Source of the DNA: Heliocidaris erythrogramma
Lineage: Eukaryota; Echinodermata; Echinoidea; Camarodonta; Echinometridae
Assembly (NCBI GenBank): GCA_025617745.1
Contig: CM046853.1
Coordinates: forward strand, 54,154,643 to 54,218,642
Direction: 5' to 3'
Length of the DNA: 64,000 bases
Within the stretch, counting starts at the first letter, position 1. Each line of letters starts with the position of its first letter. The notes under the pieces are model-generated. The model was given only the letters and a program-made list of their open reading frames with translations, was not told where the DNA came from and did not search any database. Shown here one piece after another: positions 20,801-35,800 of the stretch. Position numbers and translations under genes: made by a program.

Positions 20801-23800
20801 TACCTTATTATTTTTATTGATGGCAATGTCAGTAATAAGAGTATGTTGTTCGACTAGGGTCAGTAGGTGTGAGTAAGATTGTGGATTTTTGAAAGTGTTC
20901 TTTAAATATTAAAGGAAGAAAGAAGTCACAAATCTCCATTATAGCTAGAGAAGGAAGTTATTCATGCGGATGGTGATTATATAATGTTGTGATTTGTTAA
21001 TGCAGTTGTCATCGCTCATCCTGAAGCAGTATGTCGAGGCCCACTGGTCCCAACATTCAGAGAAGTTTAGACCACCTGTGGCTACAGATGCAGTGAGTCA
21101 GTCCCCTACAGTATACTTTATATTTGTCAGTATGATCATCCTCATTACTATCAACATTATCATCATCACCTTCTTTATCATTGCCACCACCACCACCACC
21201 ACAATCACAATCATTGCTGTCACCACCATCATCATCAACATCACAAACATCATCATTATAAATCATCATCATCATAACCATCACCATCATCATTGTTATC
21301 ATCATCATCATCATTGTTATCATCATCATCATCATCATTGTCCTTGTCATCATTAACTACGTCATCAGCATCATCCCATCACCATCCTAATAATCATAGT
21401 CTATACTTTCATCATTTATATCTTTATGTCTCAGCCACCAAAAGCAGTGAGAGAAATATTTGTGTTGTTTGAATAAGATGTGGTAAAATATTGATATTGT
21501 GATTAAAATTTGATATGATTATATTGTCAGGTTTGAATGTTGAAAAAGAATTAGTTATTAAGAAGTATCGATTTAGATGTTCCATGTACATTTGTGGCAA
21601 GTAGGCCTATCTGTACATGTATTCACTTGAAGCTTGGTCCATGTACAATTGGAAGTGAGTCCTTCTATCACAGGAGTATAGGTCAAGGAGTTACAAGCAG
21701 AAGGATATTCATAACGATGTATATTCCTCACCATTTTTATGCCATTTTCATAATTATTCTGTTTTTCTCACACTGTCATCTTCTCAAGTGTAATTGAGAG
21801 TAATACTTTTCAATTTACACACTATTCCAATTCAGAGTACAAGTTTCCCTTTCTTTTCCAGGCCAAGGCGCATATTCGTAGCCGGCTACCAGCAGGGTTA
21901 GGAGAGTCCATCAGCAAGGTGCGTTCCAGCGTTGCCTACGCCATCTCGGCCATTGCTCACTGGGACTGGCCCGATGCCTGGCCAGATCTGTTTGGTCTTC
22001 TCATGATGATGATCACCAAAGGGGATAGCAACGAGGTCCATGGAGCCATGAGGGTTCTTACTGGTATTAATAAAATGATTTCCTGTTCTTGTAAGACACA
22101 TATCACATCTTGATATAACTTTCCCATGAGCTTCCAAAGAGGTTTGGAAATCATTTACCCAGCTTTAGCTCCAGCAACTCTTAACAGTGCATTTCAAGGA
22201 ATAATCCTATGAGGGACCCATTTGCCTCACATGGGTCAAGTGTGGCAAGTGAAGATTAATGTCCTCTTAAAGGACTGCTGTTTCAGGGATTTGAACCCTA
22301 AACTTTATGATTCATTATTCAGTGAGTTATCCACTTGACCACAACATCTCTACATTTTCATGCCTTGTCTCTCCAAAGACATGGTTTTTCTTTTATGTTG
22401 TACTCTTAGAGAGAGCATGCGTGTACTCATTTAAAGTCTCCTGAAAGAGAAGCTTTTTTAACAACCTGAAAGTAGTGTGAATACTGAATTGATTTACAAA
22501 ATATATACATTTACAAAACATAATTTTACAAAACATAATTTTTCTCAATATAAAAATATGTATATAATGTGTTTATGAAATATGAGTTTCGTTTCCCAGT
22601 CGTTCAGAATTTGATGATTTGTCAACATTTCAGTTCTTGTTTATTTCAATATTAAAACTGTCTACCCGTCTTACAATACTAACTATATATATTCCCCTCC
22701 ATTCTAACATTATTAGCAACTTCTGGCCAAATCTCCCTAATATTATATTATTGATTGCTTTATTGCTTTTAAAGAAATGTTAGTAGTATATGTCTTATTT
22801 TTATTCTTCTTTTTTTTTCTAGAATTCACAAGAGAAGTGTCTGACACCCAGATGGAGCATGTAGCACCTGTCATTTTACCTGAAATGCATCGGATCTTTG
22901 TCCAGAGTGATACGTATACGATACGAACCAGAGGCAGGGCTGTGGAGATCTTCAACACTTGTGCAACCCTCATCTACAACATTGCATCTATGGCAAAGGT
23001 CATACAGTGTAACATCTATTATAAAGACCAGTCAAGGGATACAAGAAAAGTAGTCTTTATAGGCATTTGGGCTATCTATTATGGCTCCTTGAATACACAT
23101 TTCAATGAGAAAAAATGTTAAAGTGGAAAAAATAGAGTCTTTAAAGGCAGGTAGTCTTTCACTTCAGACTGCTACAATATATTGCAATCAATTGTTTATA
23201 CACTATGAACACGATGACAAAGAGAGCAGACAAAATATACAGCTCCTCATTGTACCCTCCACAATTGCTCTGGTAGACAAAAGAACATCCCTTCATTGCT
23301 TTTATGTACAATAAGTAGAACAGGTGAATATCCATGTGACACCAGTTCTACATGCTTTTACATAATAGCAATCAAGGGATGTTCTTTTGTCTACCAGAGC
23401 AATTGTGGAAGGTACAATGAGGAGCTGCATATTTTGTCCGCTTCTTTGTTCGCCATGTTCATAGTGATATATATATATATACATTCCCATCTGTGATATA
23501 AATTCTAGTTCTGTGTTGATGAAAATGTAACCCATTTGGTTTTAGAGAGACTAGCAGTTTACTATATGTGAAAGATTTCAGTCATTAAAACTTAAGAGGT
23601 ACATACCCATTAGGCTTTTCTACAATTTGATCCATTTCTGTTTGTAGTACTGAAAAAGGTCTTTTTTTTAAAATTAATTAAAAATTAAGAAATTTTGTTT
23701 CTGGCCTCTGAGAATTGTTTGAAACATCACAAAGTTGCAGATAACAAATATGTAATAGAATAATGACTCAATCTCAAGTATGATGTTGATTGGAGTCAGT

Positions 23801-26800
23801 GTATGAATCTCATATTGATTTGCAAATAATGACTGAATTATGCATGCAGTGATTTGCTGAGCAGATTAACTGTGGTCAGCTTTAACACTGTGGATGATAC
23901 CTTTCTTTAATCGCTGATTATTGTATTGTATTGGTCAGTTGATGTGAAAATCGTCAAACACGCAACTAAAAGCTGAGTTGAGCTCAATTTACAGAGTAAG
24001 AAATACATGGCATAAAAGTACATTTGTAATGCGTTACAAGGATATTTTGTTTTTCAAGTATTCCTTTCATATTGACAGGGAGCGGCAAAGAAGTTATTGT
24101 ATCCTGTCTTGAATGGCTTCATGGAGGAGTTTGTGAAGGCACTGACTGTTACAGATAACACAGTGTCTGATAGCGGTCTCAAGAAAGAAATCATCAAGGT
24201 GAGATGAGAGTACATCACAGAGAGAGAGAGTGATTTTTGTTACAGAGCTTGACTTTAATCTGTAGCAGATGATTCAATTCTTTTTAATAAAATAAATGCC
24301 AAGAAATGCAAAACTTAATATACCATAAATCAGTATTACTATTCCATAGAAAAATGTTTGAAAATGGACTCATGTGTTTAGTCCCTTTGTAGTCGGAGTT
24401 CTCTGTTGTTAAAACCTCTTTTGGTTTTAACTTTTGAATTTTTTATATTCATTGTTCTCAGATTTTTTATAAAGTTAATCTATTGGAAGAAAAAAAAAGG
24501 TTAGAAGTTATGATCGTAATGTGTTCAGTAGATCATCTAAGTAGGATTGTCTTTTAAAAAGAATTCAAATTTCTTAAATAGACCTGATTCATTGAGTTTG
24601 TTTGTTCATGTACATGTACCAACTTCTGTCTAGATGAGTCATATGGGGATTTTGGTTGACTGAAAGCTAATCTACAGTGTCATCAAGTTAATTTTAAGCC
24701 TTTAAAACCATGGGGAGCCTGGAGTATGTTATAACTGCAGACAATGTGGTTGATGGTCTGAGTGAAAAATGGCATGAAAAGAAGGTTGTACATTAACAAA
24801 GATAAACTGTGATTCAAATTCTTTTCCCCTGATTTAAAAAAAAAATGTCTTTCCAGGCTCTGACAGTGCTAGTGAAGTATTTCCCTGGTCAGATTGCTAA
24901 GTCCATGCCAGCTGTACTCCAAGCAACATGGAAGACACTCACAGACAGTGCTGATATTTATGTCAGGACTGTCATCAACGACACAGAAGAAGCAGACGAT
25001 CCAGTTGATTCAGACGGTAGGGATTTATTGTTTCTGGGCCGCATGCTCCTCTGAAAATTGCTCATTGGTCAATATCCGATACTAACCGATCTCCTAACTT
25101 CAACCCTGGACCAAACACCATCCCTAGCCCTAACCTTAATCCCGCCTAAAAATTTGAGTGTTCAACATTTTGTTTAAGGCTCAGAATGGCTTGAAAATTC
25201 TTCCTCATACAGAAACTTGTGCCGCCAATATGTTTATTCCTATGCAATATATCTTTGCCCAGTTTGCTAAAAAAAAAAACACATTGAAAGTTAATACTTA
25301 ACTCTTGAATGTTCGTTTTTGACAATTGCTGGTGGCATGGAAGGGGTTAAACCTTACCTCAAAGCTAATTGCACTCTAAGCCTAACCTTTCGACTTCAAC
25401 AAAGTAAAGCACGGAGCAATTGTCGCCGGAGCAAGTGTCGGGTCATTGATTTGTCTCTGCATTTTTCCTATGTATATATCACTGCCAATGTTCGATCATA
25501 TACATACATTTGAATGCCATTTTTTAATAACCATCAGACTCACTTTAATAATTAATTATCAACATTGTCTGAATTTTTATGCCTCCGCCCATTAGGCATT
25601 ATGTTTTCGGGTTGTCCGTCCGTGCGTCCGTCCCACTTCTCGTTACCGCGATATCTGAAGAATCATTTGAGGTAGGAACCTCAAACTTGGTACTAGTATG
25701 TATCCCCATACGAAGATGAACTGATTAGATTTTGGGGTAGGTAGGTCAAAGTTCAGAGGTCACAGAGGTCAATTTACATGAAATTACATGGAATTACTGG
25801 TTTTTAGCACCGTTACCGCGATATCTCAAGAACTATCTGAGGTGAGAACTTCAAACTTGGTACCAGTATGTATCCCCATAGAAAGATGAACTGATTAGAT
25901 TTTGGGGTAAGTAGGTCAAAGGTCAGAGGTCACAGAGGTCAATTTACATGAAATTACATGAAATTACTGGTTTTTAGCCTCGTTACTGTTTGAGGTAAGA
26001 ACTTCAAACTTGGTACTAGTATGTATCCCCATACGAAGATGAACTGATTAGATTTTGGGATAAGGAGGTCACAGAGGTCAATTTACATGAAATTACATGA
26101 AATTCTTGGTTTTTACCTTTGTTATCACCATATCTCAACTATTTTGTATTCATGACTGGGAGGAGATACATGTAAAGTGATCAGCCTTTTGGTTATAAGG
26201 TGTAAAGTCAGATGTCAAAGAGGTCAATTAACCTGTAATTATAGGCTTTTTATTGTGGTTATCACAATATTTCAAAAACAGTTTGAGCCCACAACTGAAT
26301 TTAGGCGGAGGCATATAGGAGACGCAGTCGCATTCATCTTGTTTGTAATGAGTGGAGAATATCTTTGATCTCAAAATTTCATATTGAACAAATTCTTCAT
26401 GAGTTGGGGTAAAGCTTCTTTCTTTTCAGAATGATAACCTCAAGTACAACTTTCATTTTTTTAAATTTTTTTTTCACATTTTTTATTTTCTTGAAGTTAT
26501 TTTCATTTATATTTTTTTATTGTTTTAGCCTTTCAAGTTAATTGTTTTATCCTTTTAATTAACTTAAAATTAAAATTTCCTGTGATTTATGAGAACTCAA
26601 GGTTACATAGAAAATGCATTTATTTGAGTTGAATATATGTTTTCAGGTGCTAGACACTGGAAATTAGGTCATTCTCATAGTCTTTGATATTTATATACAG
26701 CACTTATACTGGGCGTTTTAAAAAAAGGAAACCCAAATTTGAAAATTTCTTACAAGTGGACTTTATATTTACTGGCATTTAATTTTAAATCATATGAAAG

Positions 26801-29800
26801 AGTAATTCATTTGCTTTCCAATAGTGACTTCCTCAGGTTTCCAGGGTCACGCATCAATGAACACCATTGTCTTCCAAATTTTGTGCAAAATTGCAGTTGG
26901 TTCACTTTCTTGTATTAATAGGCATGGTTTGGGTTGAATGGCTTTGTCACCTAGCTTGGTTGCTCTTCATGGCCGTCTGTTAGTAAGCAAATCTCATAAT
27001 GATTAATTAAAAATAATTTTAATTAAAATTAGACTCATTCCCCCTTTTTTTTTTAATTTTAGGTGAAGTTTTGGGTTTTGAGAACCTTGTATTCAGTATA
27101 TTTGACTTTGTGTCAGCCATGATCGACTCACCCAAGTTCAGAGGGACTGTACGTAAGTTGTGTGACCAACTCCTCTACTATGTGGTCCTCTACATGCAGA
27201 TCACAGAAGAACAGGTAGGTTGGTTGACTGATCTTACAGAGCCAGTCTGGTGTTCTTTGCTGGTCAAATCAATAGAGAGTAATATCAGACTTCAGAGTTG
27301 TGATGACATAGAATGTAATAATAATAATAATAACTACATTTATATTGTGCACGTATCCATCCCAGGGGATGCTCAAGGTGCCTACAAAGTATTATTATTA
27401 CCCTGGCTTTAGCCCAGCGTCCTAAGGCGCTGAAAGCATTCAAGGAATGAAATTCCTACCAGGTACCTATTTACTACACTTGGGTGGAGAGTGGCAAGTA
27501 TAAGCTACTTTTAGATGTATATATGTTTGCAAGGTTTTATAGTATGCCTCCTGTGCCTAGCCTTTGCATTATCTCTAGATTGCCTCAATGAGAGTTTAGA
27601 AGTATAGAACTTCAAAGTCTTCATTACACTTCATTTCACTTTATGAAAACACATATCATTTTAATGTAATGAAAATAAATCAGAGAGTTGGAATGGAGAG
27701 CAACCCATTGAAAAAAAATCCATTGAGGAGTACTGCAGCCGAAATCCTGACAATAACCCTAAAGTTCTCACAATGATAAGCAACTGGAATGCAAAGCATG
27801 TGTTTAGAAATATTTTTCAGATTTATTTTTCAAAGTAATGTAGTACATGATTTATAGATAAGATGACACATTCGGATGTTCTCATGATACAGGTGTTTGT
27901 AGCCTGCGATGTCTGCACAATAATTATATCCTACTTTTGATAATATAAATCATCCTGTCTGTTGCTGATTTTCTCTCCAACGATGCTCAGGTATACCAGT
28001 GGACAGCGGATCCCAATCAGTTTGTTGAAGATGAAGATGATGATACTTTCTCATACAGTGTACGAATCTCAGCGCAAGATCTACTATTGGTGAGTTTTAA
28101 GCTATAAATAATCTCCACGGTGCAAAGAGCAGAATGGGTTTTTCTGAACTTTATTTTCATGATATTTTTGTGCCTTAATCGTTTCTCACTGAGTATTGAG
28201 TTGAATACACAAAAACAAGTGTGTGCCTCATTTACTGCGGTGAATGCATAAAAACATATACACATGTACTTAGGCGAGGCATCATAAATCAGCCTATCAG
28301 CTGGCTGCAGCCAGCTGCATCTATGCTAGCCGACGCATAGGTGCAGCCTGCTGATAGGCTGATTTATGATGCCTCGCCTTACGTCATTTACTGAGATGAA
28401 TGCATTTAAACATATACCTTTATTGAGGCAAATACATAAAAACAAATATGTACCACATATATTGAGATACATAGGAACAAATATGTATGTCATTGCACTC
28501 CCGAATACTAGATTTTCATGGATTGAAATTGCATTTACATATCAATAAAACAGGTACAGTTGCCGATCCAATGTAATTTAACTCTTACATTATTATTCTA
28601 CTTGTAGATAAGCCAATGTCCAATGTAAGATTTTCCTTGATGAATTCTTTTTCTTTTTTAGTCATTAGGAAGTGAGTTCCCTCAGGAAACCTCACATGGT
28701 TTGATGGCAGCACTAGACAGACATCTACAAGAGGCTGAGCAAGCTAAGAGTCAAGGACATAATTATTGGTAAATCACAATTTTTGATTGGTCAAGCATTC
28801 AGTCCCGTACACCATCCCAAACATTTTAAGAATTTTTTCTAAAGACTACTCACAATTGTAGGGTGATACTAATCGATGCTATCTGATGTTAGGAAGAGAT
28901 TATGAAGAGAAGTTAATCACGTATGAATTGATACTATTCTGAATTGCTCTAAAAATGGAATATAGCCTTAAAGAAAAGAAAGTGATTTGAGTGTATGAGT
29001 TACAAAAGTGGTGTATTGTGTGGTAATGCTGATATAACCATTTGCAAATGATCCATAATAACTGTTATCTATGTGGGCATGTTAATACATGTTTATTTGT
29101 CTGCGATATACATGTAACCCAAATTCCACATGTCTTCGTATTTATTGTGGATTATTTATGAAGTGTATTTGGCGAGATTCCACATCTGTTTAGCTCTCCT
29201 TTGTTTTTAATAGTCGTAATGTAGTAATGGTAGAGGTGTCGTGGTCTACTGGATACGTCACCGGACTGTGGAGCACATGGTTCACGGTTCGAATCCCGCC
29301 GCAGCGCTAATGTCCTTTGGCAAGACATTTGTCTACATTTGCCACTCTCCACCCAGGTGAAGTTAATGGGTACCCTGTAGGAAGAAAGTCCTTGAATGCC
29401 TTTATAGCGCCTATCATGCCGGCTTGGCTAAAGCTGGGGTAATAATGTGATACTTTGTATTAAGCGCAGTAGAGTATATTTGTATAGTAGCTGCAGTATA
29501 TAAATGGACATTATTATTATTATTATTATTATTATAATCTCTCTCTCTTCATTTGTAGGTGGAAGGTCCATGAAGCGTGTTTACTAGGGTTAGGTTCTAT
29601 CAAGTCTCTAATCATAGACAAAGTAGGCAAGGGCAAGCTCACATTCAACTTGCCTCGTTTCCTTACAACAGTAGTTCTAGAAGATCTTCAGCAAACTGGT
29701 AAGAGTTCAAGTTTAAACTACTGTAAACGTGGAATATTACGCGGTGTGGAAATTTTCGCGCATTTCGCGCAGCATGAAATGTGCGTGAAAATAAAAACAC

Positions 29801-32800
29801 GCGAATATTTTTATGCCTCCGCCAACCGAAGATGGGTACCGGAGGCATTATGTTTTCGGTTTGTCCGTCCGTCCATCCGTCCGTCCGTCCCACTTCTCGT
29901 TACCGCGATATCTGAAGAATCATTTGAGGTAGGAACCTTAAACTTGGTACTAGTATGTATCCCCATACGAAGATGAACTGATTAGATTTTGGGGTAAGTA
30001 GGTCAAAGGTCAGAGGTCACAGGTCAATTTACATGAAATTACATGAAATTCTTGGTTTTTAGCACCATTACCGCGATATCTCGAGAACTGTTTGAGGTAA
30101 GAACTTCAAACTTGGTACTAGTATGTATCCCCATACGAAGATGGACTGATTAGATTTTGGGATAAGGAGGTCACAGAGGTCAATTTACATGAAATTACAT
30201 GGAATTACTGGTTTTTAGCACCGTTACCGCGATATCTCAAGAACTATCTGAGGTGAGAACTTCAAACTTGGTACCAGTATGTATCCCCATAGAAAAATGA
30301 ACTGATTAGATTTTGGGGTAAGTAGGTCGAAGGTCAGAGGTCACAGAGGTCAATTTCCATGAAATTACATGAAATTACTGGTTTTTAGCCTCGTTATCAA
30401 CTATTTCTAGAACAGTTTGAGCCATCAACTGAATTTAGGCGGAGGCATATAGGAGACGCAGTCGCATTCATCTTGTTGTTTATGTATTCTTTTGCCCATG
30501 AGCCTAGCGCGTCAGCGAAATTCACTTTACTCAGCTGAGTGCGAAAAATTAATCCCATGAAAATTTCCACTTTTACAGTATATCAGAACGTATCTTCTTT
30601 TATTCTATTGAGGATAAGATTTGTCTGAACAAGTACATGTATATTTTTCCGTTTGAGGTAAAGTAATTTGCTGAGGGTTTATCCAATGACAAGGGTAGAA
30701 ATCAGAATATTCCACAGCTTTGCTACTTGCATCAGTGATAAATATATTCTATAATTAGAACTGAACTGATTACATTTTCACATTGTATAAAAACTGATTA
30801 TATCTCCAAACTTGTAACAATTACGCATGTTGTGTTAGGTGTAAGATGATGATTTTACTATATCTTTCAATTAAATTTTTTTTAGTGCATCAACTTACAG
30901 TAGGATTTTGTTGGTCATTTATATTCAACCCATCTTTCTCTCTCTCTCTATCTCTTTTCCTGCTGTAGTATCACCATTTTTATTAGGTAGAGCATTATGG
31001 ATGGCAAGTAGATATTCACAAGCCATGACACCAGAGTTAGTACAAAGGTGAGATTCTTTTTCTCTTTTCCTTTGTTCCGTTTTTAATATAGTGTCATGGA
31101 TATTTGCTGCTCAGGGATCAAGTTCTCAATAAATACAAACTTTGATGTAAATAAAGTTCAATATTTGATGGAATTACATTGAACCTCAGTTAATTCATTG
31201 TGTATTACTTATGAATTGACTTTGAAGGGAAGAGAAGATTTGGCCAGATATTGGTATTGATGTCAGAATAGAGGGGAATAGTCATTATTAAACAGCTACT
31301 ATTCAACCATGCATAGGGCCTATACCACTATTTGCTATTGCATTGTAAAGGTGTGCTAAAAGACTACAAAAATGTAAATTCAAGACACACAGCAGCTTTA
31401 TACTTCTGATCAGAAAAAAAGAAGAACAAAACAGAATCCAAATAGAGAAAAGTCATTTCAATATCTTATTAAAGCAATATAACCCCCAGTAGTGTATATG
31501 AAATCATAGTCCTGACAAACTCATCTCATGTTTAAAGAGAAGGTTGAGTTCTGGGAAAAGGTGTGAAAAATAATTTGTGAGCTTTCTCATTCAATTTATG
31601 TCAGTTTGGAAGAACATCATAGTAGAAATATCCCTTGAAAAGTATTGCTCTTCCAATTCCCTCATATTCAAAATATGATGAGAAATAGCTGACATGTTCG
31701 GGCCAGACATTCATGCCACCTGAGTGTGTAGTCCCTTATACCCATTCTGTGCAGTGCATGTGTTTTCCAGTTGAGATTGGGCCAATTTCTTTTCATTTTG
31801 ATGATTAAAAACCTCAGATTATACACCAATTCTTATGTAGACATGATCAACCATTCACACTTGCTTTTAAAACAGTTTCTTTTGTAATGTAATCACATGA
31901 CCAGAACTTAAAGGGAGTGGCAAGTCGTAATTCGTGGGCCTGACCAGTTGGCCTGACTCGGGGGAAATTCGGATACAATCAGGTCCAATCGTGCGCTACC
32001 GAAGGAATGTTATTGCCGGATTCCTCGCGCGATCGTTAACTCGAATCCCTCCATACGCAACCAACCAATGAGATTCAAATACTGGAATAAAGAACGCGCG
32101 ATCTTGTTTACTCAAATTTGGGTCAATGTGCGAACTTTTATTAGCTGCGCACGATAAATTGAAGTCGCTTTGAACTTTGATCCAGAGAAAGGAGCAGCCA
32201 ACTGTAAAAGCGCCCATAGATTGCGACTTGTCGCTCCCTTTAACTTTATCTTTAATGTCTCCCCACCCTCAGTTTCCTGCAATTCACAGTGACCGGTCTA
32301 CACGAGCCCCACCCTCCTTCGGTGCGGATATCAGCAGTCCGTGCCATCTACGGCTTCTGTGAGCACCTCAAGGGAGCTAATAGTACCTCCATCTTGAATC
32401 CATTCTTATCCCCCATCATGGAAGGCCTGGTACATCTTGCTACATGCTCTCAGTTTGGCTCGGACATCCTCTCCCTTGTCCTGGAGACGGTCAGCATTGT
32501 ACTTACGGTAAGTACCTCGTAGAGTTTATTCAATGAAGTATACTGTGATGTGATAACGGCTTCCATAGCTGAAAATCAAGGATGGTATACTGAAAATTAT
32601 GTTATCTATTTTTTTTTAAGTGAGAGGTATAAAATAGTCACAACAAAGCTAATTACCAGTAAGGACACTGAGACATTTTCAGTTTTGCATATCTGTAGAG
32701 TTCAGAGAGAAATCAGTGTAAGCACCAGTATTAAGTGATTTCATTTTGCTTTGACAATTAAGATACCTCTCACTGAAATAAAAGATACCATATTTTTCAG

Positions 32801-35800
32801 AATTTCACCCCACGGTAGTGATGTCTCATGTACCTATGCAGTTTTTAGAGGCACCTGTGATATCTCTACATAGAAAAAGGAAATTCATTGTTGATATATT
32901 TTCAAGTATTTTCAGTTTGGACCACTCATGCAAGGGACACAAATCTCAGTGGGGGAGTCATTCACCCATCAACAAATGATTGTGTCATGTTTGTATGACA
33001 TGCATTTCCTTTGAGTTTGAATCTAATTATCCGTGGGTTAAGCACAGTGCTAAAGCTTGAACGAGTAATAAGAATAATAACTAGAGTTTAATTCGTCATG
33101 AGGACGAATTAGGTGATCTGTCTTTCAATTTGTACGATCATGATTGTAATCAGGATGATCATAATAATGGGGAAATGCTAAACTGAAGATAGGAAGTCAA
33201 GAATGCCATGAATGAAGATGCTTCTTGAGGAGAGGAATGTAGCAAAATGTGTAACGGTCATTATAAAATGATTATGGTGATGATGATAATGGTGATTATG
33301 ATGATTATAATGATATGATAATTTAAGATAATTGACTAAGCCAATTTTGAGAAATTGTGATATCAAACAGGACTATTTGATATTGCAGGATACTTGGGAG
33401 ATAAACCCCGTAGCTCTAATACACGACAGGGAATCAAAATTTCCATAGGGTTGTACACAAGCTCCTGCACACTAATTTCTAATAGACATAACATGCAAAA
33501 TAAGGCATTTTATTTAATGGTTTGTGATTGTTTATGTTATAATAGTCGAAGAGGATGGTAAAATGAAAGGCAAAAAAAAAGCAAAAAAAAAAAAAAAAAA
33601 TTATGGACCCAACGGGGAACGAACCTGGGTCACCTGCATGGCAGTCAAGTGCTTTGACCAATAGACCAAAATATTTCCCATAGAGATAACACGTAAGCGA
33701 AAAACGGGATTCTCAAATCCCATTTGGTAGTTCAAAATTGGGCGTGATCCCGACATCTGATCAAAAATTGGAGGGCTTACTAATAAAAGCTTATAGTCTC
33801 AGCTACAACATATTAAAATCTGGAAGGAAATAGACCAAAAATAACTGAGACACTGCTCAGAGAACGATGTCATGTAGATTCATGATTCGAAAAAAAGTCA
33901 TCTTCCATAGACATAACACGCAAATAGGGAAAATTCTGACATGTCGTTTTTAATTGAAAATTTCACTGTGATGACGTCATCAAAATGAAAAACCGTGGTA
34001 ACTGATCTTGTAGAGAATTGTCTCAGCTATAACATATCAAAATCTGGGCGAAAACGACCAATAGTTAAGAATCTAAAGCCAAATTTGCATAAATGTGATG
34101 ACGTCAAAACATGAAAAATGGAAATTTTGATTTCTGGCGCCATTTTGATGACATCATAATGTTTATAAGGGTCAAATGATACATGAAATGAAATCTGTGA
34201 TTCATACCCTACCTGATGATGACAAAAAATTGGGGGGTTTGTGGACTATTTAAAGAGCTAGAGTGAATTTTGTTGAGGCATGTTTTTTCATGTTTTTACG
34301 TTATTTTCGCCATAGACGTGCGCACGGATTTTGAACTTTGACGCGCACGTACGACCTTATTATTGATTGAAATTGATTCCAAGTTGATGGAAATGATGAA
34401 GAAAAGTATCAGGATTGCAAATCAATCAAAAAAAACAGCGTTTTAACGTTATTTACGACTTGCGCGCGCATAACGCGCGCGCGGACGCGTGCGAGCGGAA
34501 AATTTTGAAATGCTTATAATGTCCTGAACCGTACTCTAATTTGATTAAAAAGTGATTTTGAGCATTTCTAAATTTTGACGCGCGCGTACGTGCGCGTCAT
34601 GATGCGCGCGCGGATTTTGATGACATTTTATGTCGACCCTTGACCTGAAGTTCATGTGTGTCAAATATTTTTTTATTTTTGATGACTCGTTATGATTGAT
34701 AATGTGATTTTACAAAATGGCGTCTGGATGACGTCATGATGACCTGATGACCTTGAAAAAGATTGTGGAGCTTGACCTTATATGACCTGATGACTGATAG
34801 AAATGTCATGAAAATTGACTGAGAAGTCTTTGAGATTTCGTGGAAACAAGAAAGGGGGAGAAAATAAAAATAAAGAAATAAATAAAGAAAGAAAATTCTG
34901 ACGAAATTAAGAGGTGATCTGTCGACTACGACAGATCACCTAATAATAATGATTATATTTTGTAAGCGCTAAGAACAGAAAGTACCATGGCGCTTACAAA
35001 ATTACAAATTTGAAAAGAAAAGACAACTGCAACAGCAACAAGACAGACTCAAAAAAGTAAGAGATACATTAGAACAATTATATTACTGGGGAGAAAGATA
35101 TGTTTTTAGGGATCTTTTGAAAGTGGCAAGACAGGTTATTTCTCTGATGCAGAGTGGAATATTGTTCCACGTTTTTGATGCAGCCACTGAGAAGCGCTTT
35201 TCAGTTGATGAGAGCCTGGATTTGGGAATAACGAGCTTGCATTTGTCAGTTGTTGAGCGAAGATTGCGAGATGCAATACTGATATCAATCACACCCTGAA
35301 CTTTTTTTCGCTTTTGCTTTGTAGATAGACGACACTTTTACAGCACAGTGTGAGAGTCGGGTCACTCCTCTGGCAAATGCAGTCTTCCTCAAATATAGTC
35401 AAGGTGAGTAACTTCTTGATCTTATATCCATTTTGAATATCAGCAAAAAAGAATTTTCATTTTCAAGTAGACAGAATGTGGGTATGCCGTATCAAGTGAT
35501 AAGTGCTTGAATCGCAACAACGACATGATGTTTGACTCATCCAATTTCAGTAGGTTCATAAATTTAACATGAAGGGAAGTATTATCGATACGTGCATGTA
35601 TCAGGCATTCAGTTATCTTTAGATTTTGTAGCCCCCTCCCTTCATAGAAGAAATAAGTTGATGCAAAACTTCTGTGTATGCAATTTTTTTGCAGGGGATG
35701 GGGAGCTTCATTAATATGACTGATAATGCTCTCTGCTGATTCATTATGTGCCTGATTTTGTTTGCATTTCCAGACCCCTTGTTAATATCCCTAGTACAAG

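Noticed and set aside
20994-21356. Long His/Ile/Thr-rich and Met/Asp-rich frames on both strands
   Set aside because: They come from an imperfect ATC microsatellite. Only the first 29 codons from 21006 are real, as IPO9 exon 3.
23105-23535. Similar short peptides on both strands
   Set aside because: Produced by the arms of a palindrome.
33600-33668. A working tRNA-Gly
   Set aside because: B box and anticodon arm are present, but acceptor pairing is poor and the sequence is joined to a poly(A) tract; better read as a retroposed tRNA-like sequence.
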